Positions 8,390-15,512 of a stretch of DNA of 64,000 bases are shown in pieces. Numbering within the stretch: position 1 is the stretch's first letter; every line of letters begins with the position of its first letter. The notes below the pieces were generated by a model. It was given only the letters and a program-made list of their open reading frames with translations, was not told the DNA's origin and did no database searches. The DNA comes from Deinococcus sp. AB2017081 (GTDB lineage Bacteria; Deinococcota; Deinococci; Deinococcales; Deinococcaceae). The stretch covers positions 3,031,501-3,095,500 of the forward strand of contig NZ_CP140098.1 of assembly GCF_034440735.1 (NCBI RefSeq), written 5' to 3'. A program made the position numbers and the translations under genes.

Positions 8390-8989
8390 ATGACTCTAGA
8401 TGAAAATATCGAAGCGTCACAACGTTTCTATGAAAATATTGACCCTTATATGTGCTTAATCATTGAATTTTCCAAGCATAGAGGCCAAGAGGTAAATGTA
8501 GATCTTGATTGGAGAAGCGTGTTCACTATAAATAAGCCAAAATTTCGCGAGCCGGTATTCACTCGCGAGGAACGCCTTTACCGAGCAAAAATTGTTGATG
8601 AGCGACTAAAGAAGAGTGAACTCCCCATTTATGCCTGCGGCAGCCGCACACAGCGTCGTTCAATGATTTCTCATCACGCTGAACAATTACAGATTGACTT
8701 CGCCCAAGATGACAGGAACGCGCTATCATTTACTCATCAAGTGTATATCTTCAGTATAGATGGAGCTACAGACATGGAAGCTTGCATCACTCCGAAAATA
8801 TTGCCAAGCGAATATAAAGACGTAATTAATGCATATCATAGAATGATAGAATTAACAGAAAAGTCGCCACAAGACAACATAATGAGGGCCAATCTACTAA
8901 CAGGCAGCGTAGATACTGCCCTACAATCATACTTCTCCTACAATTACCTATTTCTTTATCTTGCGGATTTGTTGAGACAGAGAGAATGA
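8390..8989 (+). CDS. Unknown protein paired with the PLD-like gene
   Basis: This 199-residue ORF starts seven bases after the PLD-like gene's stop and shares its AT-rich composition, so the two probably form one transferred cassette. There is no signal peptide, membrane helix or motif I can name; the C-terminal third is helical and aromatic-rich (YFSYNYLFLYLADLL). Given the neighbour, it could be a specificity or regulatory partner of the nuclease. That is inference from position only. The following 119 bases to 9108 are AT-rich and non-coding. Confidence 0.7.
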   Translation: MTLDENIEASQRFYENIDPYMCLIIEFSKHRGQEVNVDLDWRSVFTINKPKFREPVFTREERLYRAKIVDERLKKSELPIYACGSRTQRRSMISHHAEQLQIDFAQDDRNALSFTHQVYIFSIDGATDMEACITPKILPSEYKDVINAYHRMIELTEKSPQDNIMRANLLTGSVDTALQSYFSYNYLFLYLADLLRQRE

Positions 8990-9108
8990 AAAACTGAAAA
9001 TGGTAAACTTTTAGATTATGTCGTTATCATTCATAGTTCCTGAATTAAATAATTCATTTCAAGCCAATTTCATACAACCGCATATGCAGAAGAATGTTTT
9101 CGGACACT

Positions 9109-9642
9109 TTAACCACTACTGACATCATTCCACCATTCCCATTCTGGGTGTCGAGGGCTAGGAAGGTAGCGCCCGCACACCGTCACGTTGATCAGCGTTT
9201 CCCTCAGATCGTTTCGAACACACCCTATGAGCGCCGTACGCAGCAAGGACAGGCTTGTGGTCGATACGGGCATGTCCAGGCCATCCAACAGGCGACGCGC
9301 CGCTTCGTCGTCAGTCACGACCCCCGCGCCTTCCCAGGCCAGTGCGGCCGCGATGGTCATCGCCTCACCATCATCAATGCGGTGGGCGAGGTCGAGAAAC
9401 GCCAGGTGAGCGGTGTGCGTCAGGCGAACCACCTGCACCACCCCGGCATCACTGTGGGGCCTGAGGTCAATCGGTCGCCGCTCCCCCCGTTCGAGACCCA
9501 CCCTCTCGAATACCCATCCCGCCTCCTCCACCACCTTTGGGACAATCAACAGAGGGCCCTGGACATGCCTGGCGACGTCGGCGAGTCGGCCGCTGGCATA
9601 CAGGTTGATGAGCGAGCACGCGTCGAGGAACCAGGGCGTCAA
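9109..9642 (-). CDS. PIN-domain protein, predicted toxin ribonuclease
   Basis: The 177-residue product has the acidic residues of the PIN fold: D7 in WFLDACS, E93 in IDDGEAMTIAAAL and D111/D112 in VVTDDEAARRL. PIN proteins of VapC type cut tRNA, rRNA or mRNA using bound metal ions. The start ATG overlaps the stop of the XRE-ImmA gene (ATGA), so the two are made together, like an antitoxin-toxin pair. It is the last gene of a four-gene operon starting at 12930. The C-terminal tail (from about 150) is extra to the core fold and may contact the partner. Confidence 0.8.
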   Translation of the reverse strand: MTPWFLDACSLINLYASGRLADVARHVQGPLLIVPKVVEEAGWVFERVGLERGERRPIDLRPHSDAGVVQVVRLTHTAHLAFLDLAHRIDDGEAMTIAAALAWEGAGVVTDDEAARRLLDGLDMPVSTTSLSLLRTALIGCVRNDLRETLINVTVCGRYLPSPRHPEWEWWNDVSSG

Positions 9643-10865
9643 CGCGCTTTCACCGACACATCGACATCCATCTGCCAGCTCGACCAGCCAGGCTCACCGT
9701 CCTCCGTCAGCGCGGCCTGGCGTTTGTACTGTGCGCTCAGGTCACGCACAGAGAGTCGGTCGGTCGCAAGGTACGCCGCCGCCTGACCCTCGGTGATCAG
9801 CCCTCGGTCAAGGGCCTCGAGGGCGAGCAGGATGTACCGCTTCGGGAAGCGCGGCTCGGACAGTTCCTGGGTGATGCCCGCCAGCTTCTGCGCTTCCCGG
9901 GGCTTGAAGTTTTCGAACTGGAGGCGGTCGTAAGTGCCGGCACCGATGACCTGCAACTCCTCCAGTCGCCGGACATAGGCCTCAAAGGACACCCGGAAGT
10001 ACGAGGAAAGGTGCACGAGGTCTGCGACCTTCGGGGTGCCGTGATTCTTAATGTGGTTCCGGAGGTGCCGCGTGACCGTCCGCGAGGGCATCAGGAGCCG
10101 CCGGGCGAAGGCCTCCGCGAAGCGTTCGGTGTCAGGCACCCGCCCAGCATGACGGAAGACCTGGACGTCCGGGCGCAACCTTGCGGTGAGGAAGTGAGCG
10201 TACTCGTGCGCGAGGGACATCCGCTGCCGCTCCGGGGGGTGCTTGCTGTTCAGGGCGATGCAGCCGCCCAGTTCGTCGGTGTAGCCGAACAGCCCAGACA
10301 CGCGGGAGTCCAACTCCAACGAGAAGATGCGCAGGCCGACCTCCGCCTCTAGGGTCTCCCGGAGGTTCCCCAGCGGCGCGTCGCCCAGGCCCAGACGACG
10401 GCGCTCGGCGTCCGCGACCTCGTCGGCGGCGGCCTCAGGGGCCAGGCCGCCAATGTCGTACTCCACCGGGTAGTTCCGCGGGAGGGGGGACTGCATGGCC
10501 TCCTCCAGCTCGAGGTAGTTCTCGGCGCTCTGTTGGAGGAGTGCCGCCGCCTGCTCCATATGGTCACCGATGGTGGGATCGGCTGCGCCCCGCTTCTTGA
10601 AGTAGGCCTTGAACTGCACGTCCAGGCCACCGGTGGGCGGCCGGTTCCGCAGGAGGTCATGCACGCTGGCGGCGTACCGCTCCGCCAGGGCGATGAGTTC
10701 AGCGGGCTGGATGCGGCGCTCACCCTTCTCGATGGCCACGATGGTCGTGCGGGCCACGCCGAGGTGATCCGCGGCCTCCTGCTGGGTCAGGCGGGCGGCC
10801 TTCCGCGCGACCTGCAGGCGCAGGCCGAGGGCGGTGGGGTCATGGGAGTCGAGTCCTAGCGTCAT
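9639..10865 (-). CDS. XRE-family regulator fused to ImmA/IrrE metallopeptidase
   Basis: Residues about 15-70 form a Cro/XRE helix-turn-helix (LTQQEAADHLGVARTTIVAI). After a helical linker, residues about 165-270 form a zinc peptidase with HEYAH at 220-224 and a downstream ERFAEAFARRLLMPS helix, as in ImmA and Deinococcus IrrE/PprI. The 408-residue protein therefore joins in one chain the two functions that IrrE and the repressor DdrO share between two proteins. It probably represses its operon and neutralises the PIN protein downstream, until the peptidase is switched on. GGGAGG lies nine bases before the start and 20 bases after the QueC-like gene's stop. Confidence 0.9.
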   Translation of the reverse strand: MTLGLDSHDPTALGLRLQVARKAARLTQQEAADHLGVARTTIVAIEKGERRIQPAELIALAERYAASVHDLLRNRPPTGGLDVQFKAYFKKRGAADPTIGDHMEQAAALLQQSAENYLELEEAMQSPLPRNYPVEYDIGGLAPEAAADEVADAERRRLGLGDAPLGNLRETLEAEVGLRIFSLELDSRVSGLFGYTDELGGCIALNSKHPPERQRMSLAHEYAHFLTARLRPDVQVFRHAGRVPDTERFAEAFARRLLMPSRTVTRHLRNHIKNHGTPKVADLVHLSSYFRVSFEAYVRRLEELQVIGAGTYDRLQFENFKPREAQKLAGITQELSEPRFPKRYILLALEALDRGLITEGQAAAYLATDRLSVRDLSAQYKRQAALTEDGEPGWSSWQMDVDVSVKAR

Positions 10866-10885
10866 GGTTCAGGAGCCTCCCGGGG

Positions 10886-12280
10886 TCAGGCGACGAGCGG
10901 TGACGACGCCACGGGGGGCGTCGGGGACGTGAGGTCACGGCTGAAGCCGGCGACCTCACGGGCGTACTGACCGAACAGGCGGCCCAGCCGGGTGTCCACC
11001 TCCGGCAAGGACAGCCCGGAGTGCTGGTGGATGGCCTGGCGGGCGTCCTCCAAGCCATCAAAGGCCAAGCGGAAGTCCACCATCCTGCCCGGGCCGGACA
11101 GGCATGCAAACTGCTGTGCCTGTTCCTGCATGTAGTGCAGAGCGTGTCGGCGATCCGCGCCGCCCTGCAGTGTGAGGCGAAAGAGGTCATCCCGGTACTG
11201 ATCAGCCGCGGCGTCCCCGGCATACAGCCCGGCCGCGTGGAGCGACACGCGGCGCATCACGCAGGAGGTGCAGCTCCCGCACTGCTTGTGCGTGGCGTGA
11301 CGCAGGGGATAGCTGTCACACGACGCTGTCAGGACGGTCAGGTCGCCCAGGCCAGCCGCGGCCACCTGAGCGCACATCTCGCCCTTCGTGCGCCACAGGG
11401 ATGGGTTGAGGATGCGCACAGGGCGTTCGAGCAGACCCGTCAGCCAGCGCTCCATCAGGAGCAGCGTGCGCGGATGCATGGCTCGGGTCTGGTCGGCCCC
11501 GGCGAAGGCTGCCGTGTAGGGGAGGTTGATCGCTCCCACCCCGTTCTCGTAGACGTGCAGGGTGTCCACGTCATGGGCGAGGGCGGTGATCACCCCGATC
11601 GTCAGGAAGAGCAGCGCGCGCGACCGCTGACTTTTCTCCTGCGACTGCTCCTGGACGAACCAATCGGCGAGTTCCTTCTTCCCCGCCTGATGCCAGAACC
11701 CCTGAAACGGCCGCCACTGTACCTGGGGGAGGCGCTCCCGCAGCGCCGCAAACTGCCCAGACTGGAGGCTCTTCAGGCCGCCCCCGGTCTGGCCGCCGAC
11801 CAGGAGTCCGGTGTCGAACTGCGGATCCAGGGCCTGCGCTACCGCGCCCGCGAGGGAGTCGAGACCGCCGGAGTAGAGGCCAACGAAGGGTCTTGACATC
11901 TCCGGGGCACCGGTGCTGAGCAGGGCCGGCACACGGGTGCGCCTGCGCCCGAGGCGGCCATTGAACTCGATCTCCCAGTGATCCCCCGTCAGCCACTCGA
12001 GGAGAGCAGTGAGGGGCTGGCGCTGCGCTGAGCAGCGCTCCGGGAAGGCCACCGGAACCGTCAGGGTGAGGTGTCGTGGGCAGGTGTAGCCGCCAGCACG
12101 CGACCGCCTGACCAGCCGGTCGACCACGTGTACGGCCGCGATGACGTCGAGGAGATCATCGACAACCTCGCTCAGATCCGGGCGCAGCTTCCAGAGCGGC
12201 CCCACCTGGATGCGGGCCAGATCCATGCGGCTTTCCCGGCCTTTCAGACGCTCGCTGAAGTCAAAGGCGCGCACGTGCAT
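10886..12280 (-). CDS. QueC/QatC-like PP-loop enzyme, predicted defence protein
   Basis: The 464-residue protein has an N-terminal extension of about 125 residues, then a PP-loop ATP site LYSGGLDSLAG (SGGLDS at 137-142). A zinc site follows with Cys321, Cys334, Cys337 and Cys340, as in 7-cyano-7-deazaguanine synthase QueC. It is much longer than housekeeping QueC (about 220-230 residues) and no queuosine-pathway genes are nearby. Long QueC-like proteins occur in the Qat defence system and in type IV CBASS. Here the partners are different: an acidic-tailed unknown protein upstream (TGATG overlap) and an XRE-ImmA/PIN pair downstream. Function beyond ATP-dependent chemistry on a carboxylate-like substrate is inferred. 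Confidence 0.82.
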   Translation of the reverse strand: MHVRAFDFSERLKGRESRMDLARIQVGPLWKLRPDLSEVVDDLLDVIAAVHVVDRLVRRSRAGGYTCPRHLTLTVPVAFPERCSAQRQPLTALLEWLTGDHWEIEFNGRLGRRRTRVPALLSTGAPEMSRPFVGLYSGGLDSLAGAVAQALDPQFDTGLLVGGQTGGGLKSLQSGQFAALRERLPQVQWRPFQGFWHQAGKKELADWFVQEQSQEKSQRSRALLFLTIGVITALAHDVDTLHVYENGVGAINLPYTAAFAGADQTRAMHPRTLLLMERWLTGLLERPVRILNPSLWRTKGEMCAQVAAAGLGDLTVLTASCDSYPLRHATHKQCGSCTSCVMRRVSLHAAGLYAGDAAADQYRDDLFRLTLQGGADRRHALHYMQEQAQQFACLSGPGRMVDFRLAFDGLEDARQAIHQHSGLSLPEVDTRLGRLFGQYAREVAGFSRDLTSPTPPVASSPLVA

Positions 12281-12930
12281 CAGTCGTCCTCATCGTCCAG
12301 CAGGTCGAAGTTGATATTGACGCTGCCCTCCATCTGCTCTGCCGTATCCCGCCGGGGCACCTCGGGACGCGGTACGGCGGGCACGGTTTGGAACATGCTG
12401 GCGGCGAACTCGGGTGCGGCACCGGCGGCGAACTCGGCCACGTCACTCTGGGCACGCTGGAGACTCACGCGCGCCTCCGCCTCCGTCCGGAACAGCGCCG
12501 GGTAGTCCTCGCTGACGAGCCTTCCGAAGAACTCGGCGTCTGGGATGGCGACGAGGAAGCGGCGCGCGAGTTCCACAGGAACTTGTGCAGGCGTGACCTG
12601 CCCCTCGCAGATGAGGATCCCGACCTGACGGGCGGCGCGCACCACGCTCTCCTTGCCCTCGGGGATGATTGGGAACCTCATGGCCGCGAAGGCGGCGCCG
12701 CGCTCCTGCAGGGGAAGGGCGGCGAGCCGCTGAAGCTGCTCCCTGAACGCCGGGAGGTGCTCTACACCCGCGTAGGTGGCCGCGACGCGCGACAGGATGT
12801 GTTTGAGCATCTCCGCAAGCCTCGAGGTTCCGTCCGCGGCGGGTTGCTCTGCATCAGCAATAGCCGCCCGGACGCCATAGCGCTTCCAGAGGCCTTTCAC
12901 CTTCTTCGCCATGTTGTCGAGATCCGGCAT
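12280..12930 (-). CDS. Unknown protein with acidic C-terminal tail, first gene of QueC-like operon
   Basis: This 216-residue protein matches no family I know. It is helical, with Lys/Arg at the N-terminus and an unstructured Pro/Glu-rich stretch (about 180-203). It ends in a short conserved-looking tail, NINFDLLDDEDD, that could be a docking or modification peptide. GGAGGG precedes the ATG by four bases. The start codon sits inside a perfect hairpin (12922-12959), with a further palindrome just upstream, so expression is probably tightly controlled. Translation is coupled to the QueC-like gene by TGATG. It does not resemble QatB as I remember that family. Confidence 0.75.
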   Translation of the reverse strand: MPDLDNMAKKVKGLWKRYGVRAAIADAEQPAADGTSRLAEMLKHILSRVAATYAGVEHLPAFREQLQRLAALPLQERGAAFAAMRFPIIPEGKESVVRAARQVGILICEGQVTPAQVPVELARRFLVAIPDAEFFGRLVSEDYPALFRTEAEARVSLQRAQSDVAEFAAGAAPEFAASMFQTVPAVPRPEVPRRDTAEQMEGSVNINFDLLDDEDD

Positions 12931-12959
12931 GCTGCCCTCCTACGGACAGCATGCCGGAT
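12922..12959 (-). promoter_or_regulatory. Perfect 13-bp hairpin over the ribosome site and start codon
   Basis: Arms 12922-12934 and 12947-12959 (ATCCGGCATGCTG and its complement) pair without mismatch around a 12-nt spacer. In the minus-strand mRNA the loop holds AGGAGGG, the Shine-Dalgarno sequence, and the 3' arm holds the ATG at 12930-12928 of the 216-residue protein. It could be a translational switch, or at DNA level a repressor operator for the XRE protein encoded downstream. Confidence 0.75.
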
Positions 12960-12963
12960 GATT

Positions 12964-12976
12964 CTGACATTGTCAG
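12964..12976. promoter_or_regulatory. 13-nt palindrome upstream of the QueC-like operon
   Basis: CTGACA-T-TGTCAG is a perfect 6-1-6 inverted repeat five bases upstream of the start-codon hairpin. It is a plausible operator for an XRE-family repressor. It is not the Deinococcus radiation/desiccation motif (TTATGTCATTGACATAA type). Confidence 0.45.
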
Positions 12977-12980
12977 GGTT

Positions 12981-13466
12981 TCAGTCCACAATTACAGTTT
13001 TTGTCTGACTTTTGAGCGCCTCTTCCAGAGCCATGCGGACGTCCGGCGACACCTTCCACAGCCGCTGTCGTCCACGACACGCGACAGGTTCGACGGGCAC
13101 GACGTCCTCGAGAAGCCATCCACACGGCCCCCTGAACCACATGTCGTCACTATCGGTGACGCTTCCAGCCACCCGCGCCAGCGCCACGATCGCACCTCTG
13201 GGAACCGAGCCGTCCGTCGTCATGCGCCCGGTGCGCGACGCCACCCAGTCCGCCGCGCCGTCATCGAAGGCACGGCCCGCGTGGATGGCGATCCACTGGC
13301 CGACCGCGCGGCGAGGCGGAGCCCAACTCCGGTTCTCGATGCGTTTTCCGAGGACAGCCACGGCTGTCGCCCACGGTTGATGCAGCGTCAGGGCGTAGAG
13401 CTCATCCGGGAGCTCCGGTGGGTCGGCGTGCCCACCTGCGAGTCCCTCTGTCCTGTCGCGTTTCAC
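12981..13466 (-). CDS. ASCH-domain protein
   Basis: The 161-residue protein has an ASCH (PUA-like) core beginning ALTLHQPWATAVAVLGKR (about 25-42), then IENRSW and WIAIHAG, the usual RNA- or base-binding signature; some ASCH proteins hydrolyse or bind modified nucleosides. The start is GTG, sharing one base with the PrimPol stop (TAGTG), so it is the last gene of the replication-type operon above it. 50 bases with two dyads separate its stop from the next operon. Phage and island copies are common; the precise role here is unknown. Confidence 0.8.
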   Translation of the reverse strand: MKRDRTEGLAGGHADPPELPDELYALTLHQPWATAVAVLGKRIENRSWAPPRRAVGQWIAIHAGRAFDDGAADWVASRTGRMTTDGSVPRGAIVALARVAGSVTDSDDMWFRGPCGWLLEDVVPVEPVACRGRQRLWKVSPDVRMALEEALKSQTKTVIVD

Positions 13467-14398
13467 TAATCCATATTACGCGCAGCCCGTACTGCCTGCG
13501 CCTTACAGGCAGACCCCGTAGGGTGTCGCTGCCTCCGCACCTCACCCCCCAGGGCCAGGGCCCGTTCGATGCTGCGCGCGCCGTAACTCCTCCCCTCAGG
13601 CAAATCCCATTTGCTTCGGTACAGAGCACTCCGGCGCATCAGGGCGTCCATGACCAGGGGATCTGCATGCGACCAGAACCTCAGCATGCGTAGCAGCGCA
13701 AAATCAGCCTCCGACGGGCTGTTGTATCCGGTCGTTACCCCGTCCACGTACAGCTTCCGGAACCGCTCACCGTTCCGGGCGCGCAGGGCCGCAGCCACGA
13801 CCTCCTCCATTTGGGGAGTCGCCATGGCCTGCTGGTGGTGTGGCAACGGATCTGTCATGCCGCCCCGGAAGAGCTCCTCGTAGAGGCGGACCACTGCATC
13901 CCCGGCAGGCGAAATGACCCTGACCTCCGTGTAGCGGCGTCCCGTTAGCGCTGCGTAGGAGCCCGGGCCGTACATCTCGCAGCCCGCCCCCCGGCATCTC
14001 GGCCCCGGTTTGGCTGCCCGGACGAACGTCTTGAGGCCACGCCCGCTCGTGCTGATCTCCGTGTAGCTGACCAGCCGACCGACGGTGTCGGCAACCCACG
14101 CGGTCACTCCACCCTCCCCCAGGAGGCAGTCATCGAAATCCAGCATGACGATCCCTGGAGGCAACACCACGCCGACCCCATCGGCGAGACCCCGGGCGCA
14201 GGCGCTCACCGCCGCGGCGAACGACAGCTGAGTGCGAGGGTCGCGGTGGTTCGCGGGCCGGACGACCGGGGTCAGCGAGAGGGGGATCTTGGCCACCCGC
14301 CCGCCGGCCCGCCGCGCCTCCCGGTACGGCACCGCAGGCCACGCGCGCATCTCCGCCGGCACCTCGCACAGAGAGGAGCTCAGGTCAGGCGCAGGCAC
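13466..14398 (-). CDS. PrimPol-type primase-polymerase (NrS-1 polymerase-like)
   Basis: The start is taken as the GTG at 14398, six bases after GAGGT and 14 bases inside the end of the TnpB-like gene. It keeps the full domain, which opens with VPAEMRAWPAVPYR; the ATG at 14350 would remove part of it. In 310 residues the archaeo-eukaryotic primase centre is visible: MLDFDDC (D87, D89), the STSGRG motif (116-121) and the ALTGRR strand. The following helical domain (SEADFALLRMLRFWSHADP) matches the helix bundle of phage NrS-1 polymerase. It probably starts DNA synthesis during replication of the mobile element. Confidence 0.85.
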   Translation of the reverse strand: MPAPDLSSSLCEVPAEMRAWPAVPYREARRAGGRVAKIPLSLTPVVRPANHRDPRTQLSFAAAVSACARGLADGVGVVLPPGIVMLDFDDCLLGEGGVTAWVADTVGRLVSYTEISTSGRGLKTFVRAAKPGPRCRGAGCEMYGPGSYAALTGRRYTEVRVISPAGDAVVRLYEELFRGGMTDPLPHHQQAMATPQMEEVVAAALRARNGERFRKLYVDGVTTGYNSPSEADFALLRMLRFWSHADPLVMDALMRRSALYRSKWDLPEGRSYGARSIERALALGGEVRRQRHPTGSACKAQAVRAARNMD

Positions 14399-15512
14399 GG
14401 AGGTACCTCGCAGCGTTGTCGTCAGCGTCCGCGTCGCCGCAGATTGCACACGTGAAGTGGCTCCCCTGCCGCACCCCCGGCTGCCCACAGTGGCCGCAGT
14501 GCCGGCTGGACGACCACGCCGACACCGGCACCACGGCGCTCCCCGTCACGCGGGCCAGCGCGGTGAGCCAGTGGCGCACATCGACCACGGCCGAGGCCGT
14601 CATCGCGTCGATCTGCGGCGTGCCGGCAAGCCCCCGCCAGTTGGTCGCCTCGATCGCCACCCGCCTGAACGCCAGGATCCCGCGGAGCGCCGCGTCGAGT
14701 TCCGCGGCGCTCCGCGCGAACAGGGCCCGCCGGCGCACGGCCGCCTCCATGGTCGAGTCCTCCTGCCACTCGCCGGCCGTAAGGCGCCACCCGGTGACTG
14801 ATCCCGCGTGATCCCTCGACGCCCAGGTGAGCAGCCGCCTGACCCCCACATCGACGCCCACACAGTCGTCCACCGACGCGGCCGGCAGCCAGCGCGGGGC
14901 GATCCGGATCGACCAGGTGATCGACCACTGCCGGCCTCCATCTGGCGCGCGGTACGCGCGGAGGGTCGCGTACCGGGCCCGCTCGGCCCCCGGAACTCCG
15001 GCCGTCCGGTACGTGGTGCCCAGCAGTGTGCCGTACCGCCGTACCATCTGCTGGACGTCGGCGGCACCCACCGGGCCGGCCCGTCCGGAGCGGAGCTGCG
15101 TCTGCAGGCTGGCGTCAACCTCGTCCAGCCGCCTCGCGCCGTCCGCGAGGAGAGCCCCGGACAGGCCGAGCGGCAGACGGGTCACGTCACTGAGCAGCAG
15201 ATCGTCGAGGCCCACCACGTGGACGAGGTAGGGGGTCACGGCCATCACCTCGTCGTCCAGCGGCACGCAGTCCCTGCGGATCGTGGTGCCCCGATCCGCC
15301 CACCGGACAATCTGACGGAGGATCGAGATCGGAACCTCCGGCCAGGCGTCCGGGAGACCCGCCACCGCGTCCGCCCGCAGGGCAACTGGCAGCGCCGTGA
15401 GCGCAGCACTGATCGACGAGGTGGCGTCCAGCCACGTGTCGAGCCGCGCTGCCTGCATGGGAGTCGGGTAGGCGCGGGTGCTCAGATCAACCAGGATCCG
15501 GTCGCCCCTCAC
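14385..15512 (-). CDS. TnpB/Cas12-like RuvC nuclease, not in a transposon
   Basis: The GTG at 15512 overlaps the previous stop (GTGA), giving 375 residues, normal for TnpB. The C-terminal half has an intact RuvC centre: D221 in VGVDVGVRRLLTW, E288 in VAIEATNWRGL and D364 in DADDNAARYL. A zinc ribbon with C339, C342, C355 and C358 lies between the last two motifs. The N-terminus (LSTRAYPTPMQAARLDTWLDA) resembles the usual TnpB opening. TnpB proteins are RNA-guided DNA nucleases of IS200/IS605 elements. No TnpA, IS end or downstream non-coding guide region is present: the next gene starts inside this one. It looks domesticated by the element. Confidence 0.82.
   Translation of the reverse strand: MRGDRILVDLSTRAYPTPMQAARLDTWLDATSSISAALTALPVALRADAVAGLPDAWPEVPISILRQIVRWADRGTTIRRDCVPLDDEVMAVTPYLVHVVGLDDLLLSDVTRLPLGLSGALLADGARRLDEVDASLQTQLRSGRAGPVGAADVQQMVRRYGTLLGTTYRTAGVPGAERARYATLRAYRAPDGGRQWSITWSIRIAPRWLPAASVDDCVGVDVGVRRLLTWASRDHAGSVTGWRLTAGEWQEDSTMEAAVRRRALFARSAAELDAALRGILAFRRVAIEATNWRGLAGTPQIDAMTASAVVDVRHWLTALARVTGSAVVPVSAWSSSRHCGHCGQPGVRQGSHFTCAICGDADADDNAARYLRACA

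Noticed and set aside
10886..12280. Housekeeping queC for queuosine synthesis
   Set aside because: The protein is twice the normal length, has an extra N-terminal domain, and no queD, queE or queF is adjacent.
12964..12976. Deinococcus radiation/desiccation response motif
   Set aside because: The palindrome CTGACA-T-TGTCAG does not fit the TTATG...CATAA consensus.
14385..15512. Ordinary IS200/IS605 insertion sequence
   Set aside because: No TnpA gene, no subterminal hairpins and no flanking ends are visible; both neighbours overlap the gene, so it is not a free transposon.
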